This document shows, piece by piece, positions 24,393 through 31,561 of a DNA stretch of 54,958 nucleotides (positions are counted from its first letter, which is position 1; the number at the start of each line of letters is the position of its first letter). The position numbers and the translations under genes were made by a program. Below the pieces are notes generated by a model, which saw only the letters and a program-made list of their open reading frames with translations, ran no database searches and was not told the DNA's origin. This DNA comes from a virus: positions 1 through 54,958 of IMG/VR virus record IMGVR_UViG_3300025480_000005; one strand, written 5' to 3'.

Positions 24393-24563
24393 TTAGACAG
24401 ACAGCCTTACAGCTTGTGGTTCGTGGGTTAGCAACAGTTGCATGAGATGCTGATCTTTGCCGCTGCGAAGATCGTAAACGCCGATGCGGCTGAAATCGGC
24501 GCTGAGGCGGCTCAACCAGTCTCCGGAAAAGTCAACGGACAAATAATCCGGGCAATTGTCCAT
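24393..24563 (-). CDS. Cargo gene of element B, 56 aa
   Basis: ATG 24563 follows TAGGAGCG. The product is acidic (MDNCPDYLSVDFSGDWLSRL, then RIGVYDLRSGKDQHLMQLL). Its stop codon TAA is supplied by the inverted repeat itself (GTCTAAACCGG), so the element end closes the gene. The function is unknown. Confidence 0.5.
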   Translation of the reverse strand: MDNCPDYLSVDFSGDWLSRLSADFSRIGVYDLRSGKDQHLMQLLLTHEPQAVRLSV

Positions 24564-24681
24564 CGCTCCTAATTGTACGTGCGCGTAGCGTCACGACCGT
24601 CCGCAAAGGTACGCGCAATATTAGGAGCGTCGCGGCTTCCTTGCCTTTGGCCGGTGCCCGCCGGCTGGTGACGGTGACCAT
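24532..24681 (-). CDS. Possible small cargo ORF of element B, 49 aa
   Basis: ATG 24681 is preceded by GGGGAGAACCGAC. The peptide is basic (MVTVTSRRAPAKGKEAATLL, then LRTVVTLRARTIRSDG) and overlaps the next ORF by 32 bases. Composition fits a small DNA- or RNA-binding peptide, but confidence is low because of length. Confidence 0.4.
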   Translation of the reverse strand: MVTVTSRRAPAKGKEAATLLILRVPLRTVVTLRARTIRSDGQLPGLFVR

Positions 24682-24841
24682 GTCGGTTCTCCCCGACCGG
24701 AGAATCGCAGGCGAGGGTTAATGGTTCCTGACAAAAGCCGCCGCGAAGCACCTGGGGCGGCAGCGTTTCCGGGCGGTGTAGGGCCGCCAGCTTCACTTTT
24801 TGGATCAATAAATCGGTCGCAAAAATGAAGCCCAGACCGCG

Positions 24842-25075
24842 CTATGAGCTAGCATCCGCCCGGTTCCAAGACGCCAGCCCAGCTAAAACACGCCATATCA
24901 TAACAATGGCATTGTTATTGGATAATTTGCAGTGGCGTAGGGCGTATGGCCAAGGCCCCTCTCGAAGGGCGAGATCGATTTCTTCATTGAGAAGCGGATC
25001 GTCCTCAAATGCCGCTCTAGCAACTGCCGCTACAGCTTCTTCTTCTCCGGGCACCATGAGATGATACGTCAACAT
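24842..25075 (-). CDS. First cargo gene of element B, 77 aa
   Basis: The start ATG at 25075 is part of the conserved inner motif TACTAGATGTTGACG of the element end, so the protein begins MLT as in elements C and D. The product is acidic and helical (MVPGEEEAVAAVARAAFEDD, LLNEEIDLALREGPWPYALR). No family is recognised. Transcription would enter from the right or from a promoter in the element end. Confidence 0.6.
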   Translation of the reverse strand: MLTYHLMVPGEEEAVAAVARAAFEDDPLLNEEIDLALREGPWPYALRHCKLSNNNAIVMIWRVLAGLASWNRADASS

Positions 25076-25120
25076 CTAGTATCTCTCAGAATTTGTGTGT
25101 GGCAACCGGATAAGCATGAT

Positions 25121-25342
25121 TCAGAGTGTCGGCCTTTTATAGCCCAGATACCGAAGCGTTGCGGCTTCCCAGTCGAGATCGTTCATGTTCTCGCGGAATG
25201 TCGCGTCGGCAGCACTAATGACAGCCTTGGCAACATCGGGATCGTCGTATTCGATGTAGTCCTGGCCGGTCCAGCGGGAGGCGGCTTGGGTGATGATGCG
25301 GGAGCGGCGGGCGAGGTGGTCAGTGGTGGAGCGGTGGTTCAT
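25121..25342 (-). CDS. Small phage protein, 73 aa
   Basis: The product reads HRSTTDHLARRSRIITQAAS, then YDDPDVAKAVISAADATF and DLDWEAATLRYLGYKRP. It is intact: its TGA stop is 2 bases before element B. It belongs to the chain of small minus-strand accessory genes into which B and C have inserted. The function is unknown. Confidence 0.65.
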   Translation of the reverse strand: MNHRSTTDHLARRSRIITQAASRWTGQDYIEYDDPDVAKAVISAADATFRENMNDLDWEAATLRYLGYKRPTL

Positions 25343-25534
25343 CAGAGTGCGGTTGCTTTCTGCGTCGATCCATCATTGCGCGGCATCGGCGATCACGGCA
25401 AGTTCCGCCCGTTTTTCTAGTTCCTGATAACTCGGAAGTGGCAACTTTAGTTTCTCCGCGCGACCAATCCAGAAGCTATGACGATAACAGTGTGAACGGT
25501 TAGCCGAAGGCTCGGGCGCGTCGAGGTCGTAGCC

Positions 25535-25542
25535 ATCCATAT
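25535..25542. repeat. 8-bp target-site duplication of element C
   Basis: ATCCATAT immediately left of element C is repeated exactly at 26218-26225, immediately right of it. Eight bases is the duplication length of the IS1595 family. Confidence 0.85.
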
Positions 25543-26217
25543 CATGCTTATCCGGTTGACACACACAGGCCGAAAATGCCCCAACATGTAGTGGCTCCTT
25601 CATGGTCTACCTGTAGTGGGTTGCTTGATTTCGATGGCGTGCGTGATGTGCCACTTGCCGCTCGCGCGCGGATATTGCGAGATCAAGTGAGGGGCGATGA
25701 CGCGCGTCCAATCCTGCAAAGAGCACCATCCGGTGCCGTTATTCATGCAGTTGATGTCAAAAACCCCGTAGGAAGATCGGCCACCCTGACCGCCAACCCA
25801 ATGGGTATAGCGATAGCGGGCGCGCATCGGCACCTCGGGGCGCGTCCATGGCCCCTCCCATTGAATGCGAACAAGCCCATAGCGGGGCCAACCGATAAAA
25901 TCGTCCGGCGTAAGGGCGTAGCCGAGCGCCGCAGAGCGATATTTTGCGCCGATGCTTTTCAGCGCATCAAACATCATCGTTGGGTTCGTGTAGCGCTTGT
26001 AATCAAAGCCGATCAGGTGCGGTCGTACTTCATCCAGCGTCATGCCCATGATCGCGGCGAGCGCGCCGGGGCCGCAATTTGCGCCCCATTCATCGTGAGC
26101 GCGGTCGGCGTCGGCCAACGTGAAACGCGGCGCTATAGGTTGTGTTGCGCTCGCCGCCGGGTCTTTCGTCTGTGTCGTCAACATTTAGTACCTGTGTGTG
26201 TCAACCGGATAAGCATG
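25543..26217. mobile_element. Element C: non-autonomous inverted-repeat cassette, 675 bp
   Basis: The two ends are perfect inverted repeats over 27 bases, beginning CATGCTTATCCGGTTGACAC at the left and its complement at the right. The element is flanked by the exact duplication ATCCATAT. It carries one gene and no transposase. It interrupts a phage gene that is restored when it is removed. This is the best-preserved of the four transposase-less copies and so probably a recent insertion. Confidence 0.88.
25600..26184 (-). CDS. Cargo gene of element C: papain/C39-like fold protein, 194 aa
   Basis: The protein starts MLTTQTK at the ATG inside the element-end motif TACTAAATGTTGACG. It contains WGANCGPGALAAIMGMTLDE, then RYTHWVGG and YGVFDINCMN: a Cys-Gly-Pro near the N-terminus, a Thr-His-Trp and an Asp/Asn later, the order of a C39/NlpC-like papain-fold catalytic site. 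A Trp-rich middle follows (IGWPRYGLVRIQWEGPW). Similar proteins occur in rhizobial phages. Peptidase or deamidase activity is an inference. The cargo fills the element. Confidence 0.65.
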   Translation of the reverse strand: MLTTQTKDPAASATQPIAPRFTLADADRAHDEWGANCGPGALAAIMGMTLDEVRPHLIGFDYKRYTNPTMMFDALKSIGAKYRSAALGYALTPDDFIGWPRYGLVRIQWEGPWTRPEVPMRARYRYTHWVGGQGGRSSYGVFDINCMNNGTGWCSLQDWTRVIAPHLISQYPRASGKWHITHAIEIKQPTTGRP

Positions 26218-26368
26218 ATCCATATAGCCTTCGATCATTTCAGCGTTCGCTTGTTTCATGGTACACCCGATTGATTCGCAGGATAGAGAAATATTTACCT
26301 ATTGTCTAGACGGGCGCGGCCCCAATGCGCTAACGTATCGGCCCGGAGTAAAGTTGTGGAGAGTTCCG

Positions 26369-26776
26369 ATGCCGAACTTGAGGCCGCGGGCGCGCGACTT
26401 GCTGATCGAGTATCTCGACGGGCGACACGTCCCGATCATCCGCCAGCAACGCAACGGGCATTTCTCGAACTGCGATCCCGACGTTTCCCGCCGGAACCAG
26501 TCTATCGGCGCGTTGCTCAAGCAAGGCTGGATCAAGCCCGTCACCGTGGCCGGGAAGGCCGGGCCCATCGCCACCGTCATCACCGAGGCCGGGCGGCAGG
26601 TCATATCCGAAGCCCTCGCGGATTGGGCCGACGCGCTCGACAGGGCCAGGATCGCCAGCGATTTTGCGCTGGACAACGCCGCCGATTCACGGCTTAATGA
26701 TCGGGCGCCGGTGCAGGGAAACGTTTACCTTCCGCTCAAACCCTCTCCCTCCGCCGCCGATAGGAGCGACCCATGA
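26369..26776 (+). CDS. Phage protein with possible winged helix, 135 aa
   Basis: The ATG at 26369 behind GGAGAG is preferred to an earlier frame start. The N-terminal 95 residues (RPRARDLLIEYLDGRHVPII, SIGALLKQGWIKPVTVAG, TVITEAGRQVISEALADWAD) resemble a winged-helix protein with a conserved GW-I-K wing. The remainder is low in structure. It is the first gene of a small plus-strand operon opposite the gene hit by element C, which suggests a divergent control region at 26260-26368. Confidence 0.6.
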   Translation: MPNLRPRARDLLIEYLDGRHVPIIRQQRNGHFSNCDPDVSRRNQSIGALLKQGWIKPVTVAGKAGPIATVITEAGRQVISEALADWADALDRARIASDFALDNAADSRLNDRAPVQGNVYLPLKPSPSAADRSDP

Positions 26777-27195
26777 GATACGACTACATCACCGAATCCG
26801 GCAAGACGATCACGCAGGACACGCGCGATGTCTGGCCAACGCGCGCTTTCACCGCGACTGGGCAAGGCGTCACCGTTCACAAATCGACCGGACGCCTATT
26901 CGTCGCAACCGGCGAGGATGAGATCGTTCCGCTGGTCAGGCGAACCGCCCCGGTTCGCAACATCATCGAAGCCGCCGCCCGTTGCGACGATCTCTTCCTC
27001 GCCATGCGGACGATCTCCGACGCGCTGGAGTTGGAACGGCTGCGGCTCGCCGAGGCGAACCTGAGCAATGCCGCCCGCTGGCGCCGTCTTCCCCATTCCG
27101 CGAGGCTGAAGGAGATCGCGGGGTGGCTCACTGCGGAGTGCTTCGAACTCATGGATCTCATCGAAGTCGATCACGTCAGCACCATCGGAGATTGA
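26773..27195 (+). CDS. Phage protein, 140 aa
   Basis: The start overlaps the previous stop (ATGA). The N-terminal half is beta-rich (DYITESGKTITQDTRDVWPT, TVHKSTGRLFVATGEDEIV) and the C-terminal half helical (IISDALELERLRLAEANLSN, LKEIAGWLTAECFELMDLI). No family is recognised. It is co-translated with the putative regulator upstream and followed 2 bases later by the gene that element D interrupts. Confidence 0.6.
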   Translation: MRYDYITESGKTITQDTRDVWPTRAFTATGQGVTVHKSTGRLFVATGEDEIVPLVRRTAPVRNIIEAAARCDDLFLAMRTISDALELERLRLAEANLSNAARWRRLPHSARLKEIAGWLTAECFELMDLIEVDHVSTIGD

Positions 27196-27407
27196 CCATG
27201 AGCGCGCGCATGACGCCCATCGTCAAACTCGCTCGCGAGATTTGGTGGTGGGACTTCTCGCCGAGAGGACGGCGGAAATACCGCAAGGCATCGCAGTGGC
27301 AAGCGATCAAAGAGGATAAGCGTCAGATGTACCTCTCTGAGGCTCGCCGCTTCGCCTACCTGCTCAAGCGAATCGATGTGAATGTCCTCAATGACAATCT
27401 TGAGATC

Positions 27408-27415
27408 ATCCAAAT
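27408..27415. repeat. 8-bp target-site duplication of element D (7 of 8)
   Basis: ATCCAAAT at the left of element D corresponds to ATCCAAAC at 27922-27929 on the right. One base differs. The sequence resembles the C target (ATCCATAT), which hints at a target preference. Confidence 0.7.
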
Positions 27416-27452
27416 CATGTTTATCCGGTTGCCACACACAAACGCGGAGAGC

Positions 27453-27467
27453 CACTAGATGTTGACG
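27453..27467 (+). promoter_or_regulatory. Conserved start-codon element just inside the cassette end
   Basis: CACTAGATGTTGACG in element D holds the cargo start codon. Element B has TACTAGATGTTGACG and C has TACTAAATGTTGACG at the equivalent place. A has CACTAGATATAGG and E TGCTAGATAATGG. A purine-rich GGAGAG lies upstream in D and GAGAG in B. The cassette end therefore provides translation start signals to whatever gene it carries. Confidence 0.65.
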
Positions 27468-27887
27468 GAGGTGAAAATGGAGCGGCCGTTGATGAAATGC
27501 GGATGCGTCGCGCAAGGCGTTCTTCGCGCCAGAGGCGGCGAGACTTTGGACCCGCCGATCCCGGCTTATGTTGTCCATGAGTGCTACGATGTTGCGGACG
27601 ATAAGCCCGATTTGACTGGCCGCATCGCACAATGTGCCTATTTGCCAAAAGGACATGCGCCCAAGCCGTCGTCCTATGATCTGGCGTTTTTTGAATATCT
27701 TGGTCCCGGCTCCCGAGAGTCGTCTGACCTGTGCAAATGCGGCTTCTCAAAAAAGCCCCACGATGAAAATGGCGGTCGTATTCCGCCGAAAAAGTACGCC
27801 GCCAACATGAAAGGTTGTGCAGCTTTCACGCCGAAAGGTCCCGCCGAGTTTGACCGCTACTATTGTGGTTGCCACGGATGGGACTAG
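27459..27887 (+). CDS. Cargo gene of element D: Cys-rich protein, 142 aa
   Basis: The product begins MLTEVKMERPL at the start codon in the element end. It contains several Cys and His suited to zinc binding (MKCGCVAQGVL, VHECYDVAD, IAQCAYLPKGH, DLCKCGFSKKPH, YYCGCHGWD). Such zinc-ribbon-like small proteins are common in phages, with unknown roles. The stop TAG comes shortly before the downstream element end. Confidence 0.65.
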   Translation: MLTEVKMERPLMKCGCVAQGVLRARGGETLDPPIPAYVVHECYDVADDKPDLTGRIAQCAYLPKGHAPKPSSYDLAFFEYLGPGSRESSDLCKCGFSKKPHDENGGRIPPKKYAANMKGCAAFTPKGPAEFDRYYCGCHGWD

Positions 27888-28002
27888 GGGTAGGGCTGTG
27901 TGTCTAAACCGGATAAGCATGATCCAAACAGCCGAGAGAATCCGCGACTGCGGATTCCCCGATTTCCTTAACCGCTGGCTGATGATGCTGGAGGAGGAGA
28001 AC

Positions 28003-28416
28003 ATGGTTGCGATCGGACCAAAAGAACAAGCCCTGCGCGATGCGCGGAGAATTACTGCCCGCTCGGCAAAGCCAGCAGAATCAGCCGCGAAAGCGGCCCA
28101 ACAGGAGGTCCCAATGGAGACCCAAACCACGGAGAGTGTCGTGAGCAAGACGAAGAAAACAGCGAAGTCGAAAAAGCCCGCCCGCGCGAAATCCCGCACG
28201 ACGGTGAAGCCTGAAGCCAAGACGAATGGCATCCGGGCAGGATCGAAGCTGGAGATCATCGTTGGCCTCCTGAAGCGGCCAGAAGGCTGCACGATGGCTG
28301 AAGTAACCGAGGCTGTCGGCTGGAAAACCATGAGTTTCCCGCAGCAGGCCAAAGCCGCAGGGTTGACGCTGAAGAAAGAAAAGGACGGATCGGTGACCCG
28401 CTATCGGGCCGCCTGA
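28003..28416 (+). CDS. DUF3489-like phage protein, 137 aa
   Basis: The ATG at 28003 follows GGAGGAGGAG. An alternative start at 27919 lies in the outward-facing CATG of element D and is in frame. The N-terminus is Lys/Ala/Thr-rich and disordered (KTKKTAKSKKPARAKSRTT). The C-terminal 70 residues (GSKLEIIVGLLKRPEGCTMA, EVTEAVGWKTMSF, KKEKDGSVTRYRAA) match the DUF3489 winged-helix domain, probably DNA-binding. It is followed by a terminator. Confidence 0.7.
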   Translation: MVAIGPKEQALRDARRITARSAKPAESAAKAAQQEVPMETQTTESVVSKTKKTAKSKKPARAKSRTTVKPEAKTNGIRAGSKLEIIVGLLKRPEGCTMAEVTEAVGWKTMSFPQQAKAAGLTLKKEKDGSVTRYRAA

Positions 28417-28452
28417 GCCAATACGCGCGCCGCTGGTGCGGCCATGCCGGGG

Positions 28453-28480
28453 AGAGCGCCATCAGGGCGCTCTTTCTCGT
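28453..28480 (+). terminator. Rho-independent terminator ending the 26.4-28.4 kb operon
   Basis: AGAGCGCC pairs with GGCGCTCT across a 5-base loop, followed by TTCTCGTTT. It lies 36 bases after the DUF3489-like gene and faces the convergent ParB-methylase gene. The remaining sequence up to 28644 holds no gene that I can support. Confidence 0.7.
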
Positions 28481-28644
28481 TTAAGCGCCTACGGGCGCCC
28501 TGTGGCTCGGCGGCAGGGCATCCGCAGGGCTAGGCCATATGGACTGACCATTGGTCATGATGCGTCCCCCGGAGGCTCGGGAGCGGTATCCAGCCGAGCA
28601 GGACGTAATCCATCGCCAGAGCGAAGGGCGCGAAGCGGTGCAGG

Positions 28645-30051
28645 CTAACTGAGCTTTTCCAATCTGGCGCGCAATTTGTCGCCTGAGATGAGTTGTTCGG
28701 GATGCTCTTTGATTTCAGCGAGTCGCTTGCGGGCAATTCGGACATCGCGCTCATCCTCTGTTTCTCGTTTCGCCTTCCCCTTGCGGCGCGCGGCCGCGAC
28801 TTGGTCTAGCGTCTTTCCGTCAAGCGTCGCTAGCCGATTCGTAAAACGCTGCCAACGCACGATGCTGACTTCGACAAAACGAGGATCAACGTCCATTGCT
28901 GCGGCTTTCCGGCTGTTCATCTCGCAGGCAATAATCGAGCCGCCAGCGCCGACGAAAGGATCAAAAACGATTTGGCTGACCTTACTGCTATTCGCTATTG
29001 CCTCGGCCGCGAGCGCAACCGGTTTCTGGGTCGGATGCTCGTAGTCGGATTTTTGGGCATCGCGATTTAGCGTCCAAACAGTCGTCTTAGTTCGATCCCC
29101 ATAGAAGCGGTGCTTGCCCTTTCCTGGCTTCCATCCGTAGAGCATCGGCTCATGTTGCGAGCGATAGTCCTGCCAGCCCATCCCGGCCGCTTGCTTCACC
29201 CAGATGATCGTCGCTGACTTCGTAAAGAACTCAGCGAAAGCGCGCTCGAAGGCGAGTTTCGGACCAGATGCAGCGTCGGGATGGCAAACATAGATCGAGG
29301 CCAAGTTCTTCATATTCGCCGCGATCACTTCGAACGATGATCGCAGGAAAGCGGCAAAGTCCTTCTCGCTCATGTCGTCATTCTTGATCGTACCGAGCCT
29401 ATTCTGGCCGAGGCCAGAATAGGCTAGGTTGTAGGGCGGATCGGTGAAGACGAGGTCGGCTTGTGCGCCCCCGCCCATGCACATTGCCACGTCAGATTCG
29501 GACGTAGCATCGCCGCAGACTAAGATGTGGTCCCCTAAGACCCAGCGATCACCGCGACGCACTACCGGCTTCTTCGGCGGCTCCGGTGTGGCTTCTGGAT
29601 CGGCTTGGCCTTCGGTGCCCATTTGGACGCCCCAGCCGCGAAGCTGAGATTCGGGGAAGCCGAGCAAGGGAACGTCGTAGCCAGCGAGTTTGAGATCCTT
29701 AAGTTCGGCGGTGATCAGCTCGACTCCCCACGTCGAAAGTTCGGCATAGGAATTATCTTTGATCCTGACGGCGCGCTTCTTCTCTTCGGACCAGCCAATC
29801 GCTACGGCGACTGGATAGCGCGTATACCCATTCTGAAGAGCCGCAAGTCGCCGACCGTGTCCGTAAATGATCACGCCTGCTTCATCGACGAGGATCGGAG
29901 CGGTGACTCCATCATCCTTCATTGAGGAGGCAATGAGATCAATCTGAGCCTGAGAATGTTGGCGTGGATTTTTCTCATAAGGCCGGATTTTTTCTATCGG
30001 CCACAGCGCGACCTTTGATGCTGGCCATGTCTCTTCAAGTCGCTTCGCCAT
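28645..30051 (-). CDS. ParB-domain/DNA adenine or cytosine-N4 methyltransferase fusion, 468 aa
   Basis: Residues 15-100 form a ParB/Srx-like domain (IRPYEKNPRQHS, GVIIYGHGRRLAALQ with GHGR at 64-67, RIKDNSYAEL). Residues 165-410 are an N6/N4 methylase with FTDPPYN at 204-207 first and FDPFVGAGGS at 364-370 last, the motif order of the beta class. HPTQKPVALAAE precedes motif I as usual. Phages use such fusions to modify their DNA against host restriction. No partner restriction gene is near. It overlaps the preceding small gene by one base. Confidence 0.85.
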   Translation of the reverse strand: MAKRLEETWPASKVALWPIEKIRPYEKNPRQHSQAQIDLIASSMKDDGVTAPILVDEAGVIIYGHGRRLAALQNGYTRYPVAVAIGWSEEKKRAVRIKDNSYAELSTWGVELITAELKDLKLAGYDVPLLGFPESQLRGWGVQMGTEGQADPEATPEPPKKPVVRRGDRWVLGDHILVCGDATSESDVAMCMGGGAQADLVFTDPPYNLAYSGLGQNRLGTIKNDDMSEKDFAAFLRSSFEVIAANMKNLASIYVCHPDAASGPKLAFERAFAEFFTKSATIIWVKQAAGMGWQDYRSQHEPMLYGWKPGKGKHRFYGDRTKTTVWTLNRDAQKSDYEHPTQKPVALAAEAIANSSKVSQIVFDPFVGAGGSIIACEMNSRKAAAMDVDPRFVEVSIVRWQRFTNRLATLDGKTLDQVAAARRKGKAKRETEDERDVRIARKRLAEIKEHPEQLISGDKLRARLEKLS

Positions 30052-30260
30052 CAGGCCACCTTCGGCCGCGCGCCGGGGAGCGGCTCTTTTGGGTCATCGT
30101 ACCACCGGACCGCCTTCAGCGGCCACGGCCCTTTTCCTCCCGGCATGTCGACGTCGAGATCGACGAGCTTGCCATCGAGCCGGACGTTCGTCACCATGGC
30201 GCTCCAAATATCGCCGGCAAAGCTCCGATAGGTTACACGCTCGTTGATGGCAGGCATCAT
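30051..30260 (-). CDS. Small phage protein, 69 aa
   Basis: The product is a beta-rich small domain (NERVTYRSFAGDIWSAMVTN, GKLVDLDVDMPGGKGPWPLK, VRWYDDPKEPLPG), reminiscent of small SH3-like barrel proteins of phages. It overlaps the methylase gene by one base and its start overlaps the stop of the gene interrupted by element E. The function is unknown. Confidence 0.6.
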   Translation of the reverse strand: MMPAINERVTYRSFAGDIWSAMVTNVRLDGKLVDLDVDMPGGKGPWPLKAVRWYDDPKEPLPGARPKVA

Positions 30261-30487
30261 GGTTCCTTCGGCTTGTTCGTGTGCCCTTTGAAAAACTCTG
30301 GCATCGCTTCCGCGACGGTGCGGTTGAGGAATGGCTCTGGATCGTTAGTCGAGATTGCGACGCGGCTTCTCGCCATCCCAGCTTCGAACGCGCCAAATAG
30401 CTTCAGCGCGGCCGCAGCGATTCGGTAGTCGCGCGGGATGCGGAGCGAGGTCGAGTTCTCGATGATCTGTTTTATGCTTATCGGGTT

Positions 30488-31561
30488 TCAACATGCAGTG
30501 TCTAGCGGTTGATCGTCATCATGACTGACCTTTTGATGCTGCCACTTGCCGCTGTAGAGGCCGTCATAGGTCGGGCTTTCACCGTTCGCGCCGATGCCCA
30601 AGAGGGAGCGGAAGGCGTTGAACGGGTAGAAGCGGCGATTGAAGCGGAAGGCAAATTCGTTGAGGTAGGCTTGAAGGTGCTTTGGCTCGACGCGCCCGTG
30701 ATGGGTGCTTTGCAGCCATGCTTTGAGGTTGCTGAAAACAAGGTGGACGATGGGCAGGTATTCTTCCGCGACTTCGGGATTGCCACCTTCGACCACCGGC
30801 AGATGGGCATAGCCGCGTTTTTCGAGCGAATTATACGCGGGAGCCGCGTCGGTGATGACGATTGCGCCAATGGCGACGGCGGCTTCCACAAACCCGCAAA
30901 GAGCCTTTTCGGTACGATCTGGCACAATCTCGATACGAAGCCGCCCCGCGTATCGGCCGCCTCTCCGCATGGGCTTGTCGCCTTTCTTAGCTGCCCGCTG
31001 GCGGACTTCGACGGCAGCAATAATCAGGCATTTTTCATCGGCGTGGGGGCCTTTGCCCTTCCCGCGCGTCTTGCCGCCGATGTAGCACTCGTCAACCTCG
31101 ACGTGATCGCTACGCGCCAGATTGCCGCCGATGGGATCGCGGTTAGGTCGCACCATGCCCGCCCGCAGCTTGTGCAGGATTTGGAAGGCGGTTTCGTAGC
31201 AGCCGACACCGACTTGCCGATGCAATTGCACCGCCGAAATGCCGGGTGTCATGCTCGAAACAAGATAAGCGGACCAAAACCATGCCGTCAGGGACGTGTG
31301 GGTTCCTTCCATGACGGTTCCGACCGTGATGGAAGTTTGCTTTCGGCAGGCGCGGCAGGCCAGCACCTTCGGCCGACTCGCCAAGCGCACCGGCTCGCCC
31401 TTTTCGTGGCAGTGCGGGCATTCAAAGCCCTTCAACCATTTCGCGCCTTCAAGCCAACGGGCACACGCGGCATCGTCAGGAAAGAGCCGCTGGAAGTCTT
31501 TGAGAGATTTCGGGAAGGGCAGGTGTTCCCATTGATGAACGTCGGGGATGGCGGGCGACAT
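30488..31561 (-). CDS. IS1595-family (ISXO2-like) transposase, 357 aa
   Basis: The N-terminus has a zinc ribbon (CPHC at 48-51, CRAC at 69-72). The catalytic core shows HVEVDECYIGGK with D157, then IVITDAAPAY with D238, and the ISXO2 signature NLKAWLQSTHHGRVEPKHLQ with N278, K280 and H287/H288, ending YLNEFAFRFNRR. This is the DDN/DDE architecture of ISXO2-like enzymes, which make 8-bp duplications. The ATG at 31561 directly follows the TAG of the passenger gene, so transposase is the last gene of a four-gene unit. It may also act on elements A-D if it tolerates their CCGG tip. Confidence 0.9.
   Translation of the reverse strand: MSPAIPDVHQWEHLPFPKSLKDFQRLFPDDAACARWLEGAKWLKGFECPHCHEKGEPVRLASRPKVLACRACRKQTSITVGTVMEGTHTSLTAWFWSAYLVSSMTPGISAVQLHRQVGVGCYETAFQILHKLRAGMVRPNRDPIGGNLARSDHVEVDECYIGGKTRGKGKGPHADEKCLIIAAVEVRQRAAKKGDKPMRRGGRYAGRLRIEIVPDRTEKALCGFVEAAVAIGAIVITDAAPAYNSLEKRGYAHLPVVEGGNPEVAEEYLPIVHLVFSNLKAWLQSTHHGRVEPKHLQAYLNEFAFRFNRRFYPFNAFRSLLGIGANGESPTYDGLYSGKWQHQKVSHDDDQPLDTAC

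Larger units (their letters stand above)
24379..25118. mobile_element. Element B: non-autonomous inverted-repeat cassette, 740 bp
   Basis: The left end is TATGCTTATCCGGTTTAGAC and the right end, read inwards, is CATGCTTATCCGGTTGCCAC. It carries three minus-strand reading frames and no transposase. The outermost base of the left end is changed (T for C) and no clear 8-bp duplication is seen. The right end lies 2 bases after the stop of an intact gene. The inner sequence next to the left end (CACAAGCTGTAAGGCTGTCT) matches the same part of element A almost exactly, although the cargo differs. Confidence 0.75.
25373..26259 (-). pseudogene. Phage gene interrupted by element C; cleanly restored on excision
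   Basis: The 5-prime part (26259-26218) encodes MKQANAEMIEGYMD. The 3-prime part (25542-25373) continues GYDLDAPEPSANRSHCYRHS, FWIGRAEKLKLPLPSYQELE and so on to the stop at 25373. Deleting element C plus one copy of the 8-bp duplication gives one uninterrupted frame of 75 codons. The motif DAPEPSANRSxxYRHSFxxGR is typical of small proteins of rhizobial phages and plasmids. As it stands the gene is disrupted; a downstream ATG may give a partial product. Confidence 0.8.
27416..27921. mobile_element. Element D: non-autonomous inverted-repeat cassette, 506 bp
   Basis: The left end is CATGTTTATCCGGTTGCCAC (one change from consensus) and the right end, read inwards, is CATGCTTATCCGGTTTAGAC. It carries one plus-strand gene and no transposase, and is flanked by a 7-of-8 target duplication. 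The left end has the GCC inner variant and the right end the TAG variant, the same asymmetry as in A and B relative to the cargo gene: the GCC end is always upstream of the cargo and the TAG end downstream. Confidence 0.82.
27198..28416 (+). pseudogene. Gene interrupted by element D; 235-codon frame on excision
   Basis: The 5-prime part (27198-27415) encodes MSARMTPIVKLAREIWWWDF and onward to NDNLEIIQ. After element D the same frame continues TAERIRDCGFPDFLNRWLMM and then the DUF3489-like protein. Deleting D with one near-identical 8-bp copy yields a continuous 235-codon frame. Whether the ancestor was one protein or two coupled genes is unclear, because a good internal start with GGAGGAGGAG is present at 28003. 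Confidence 0.65.
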
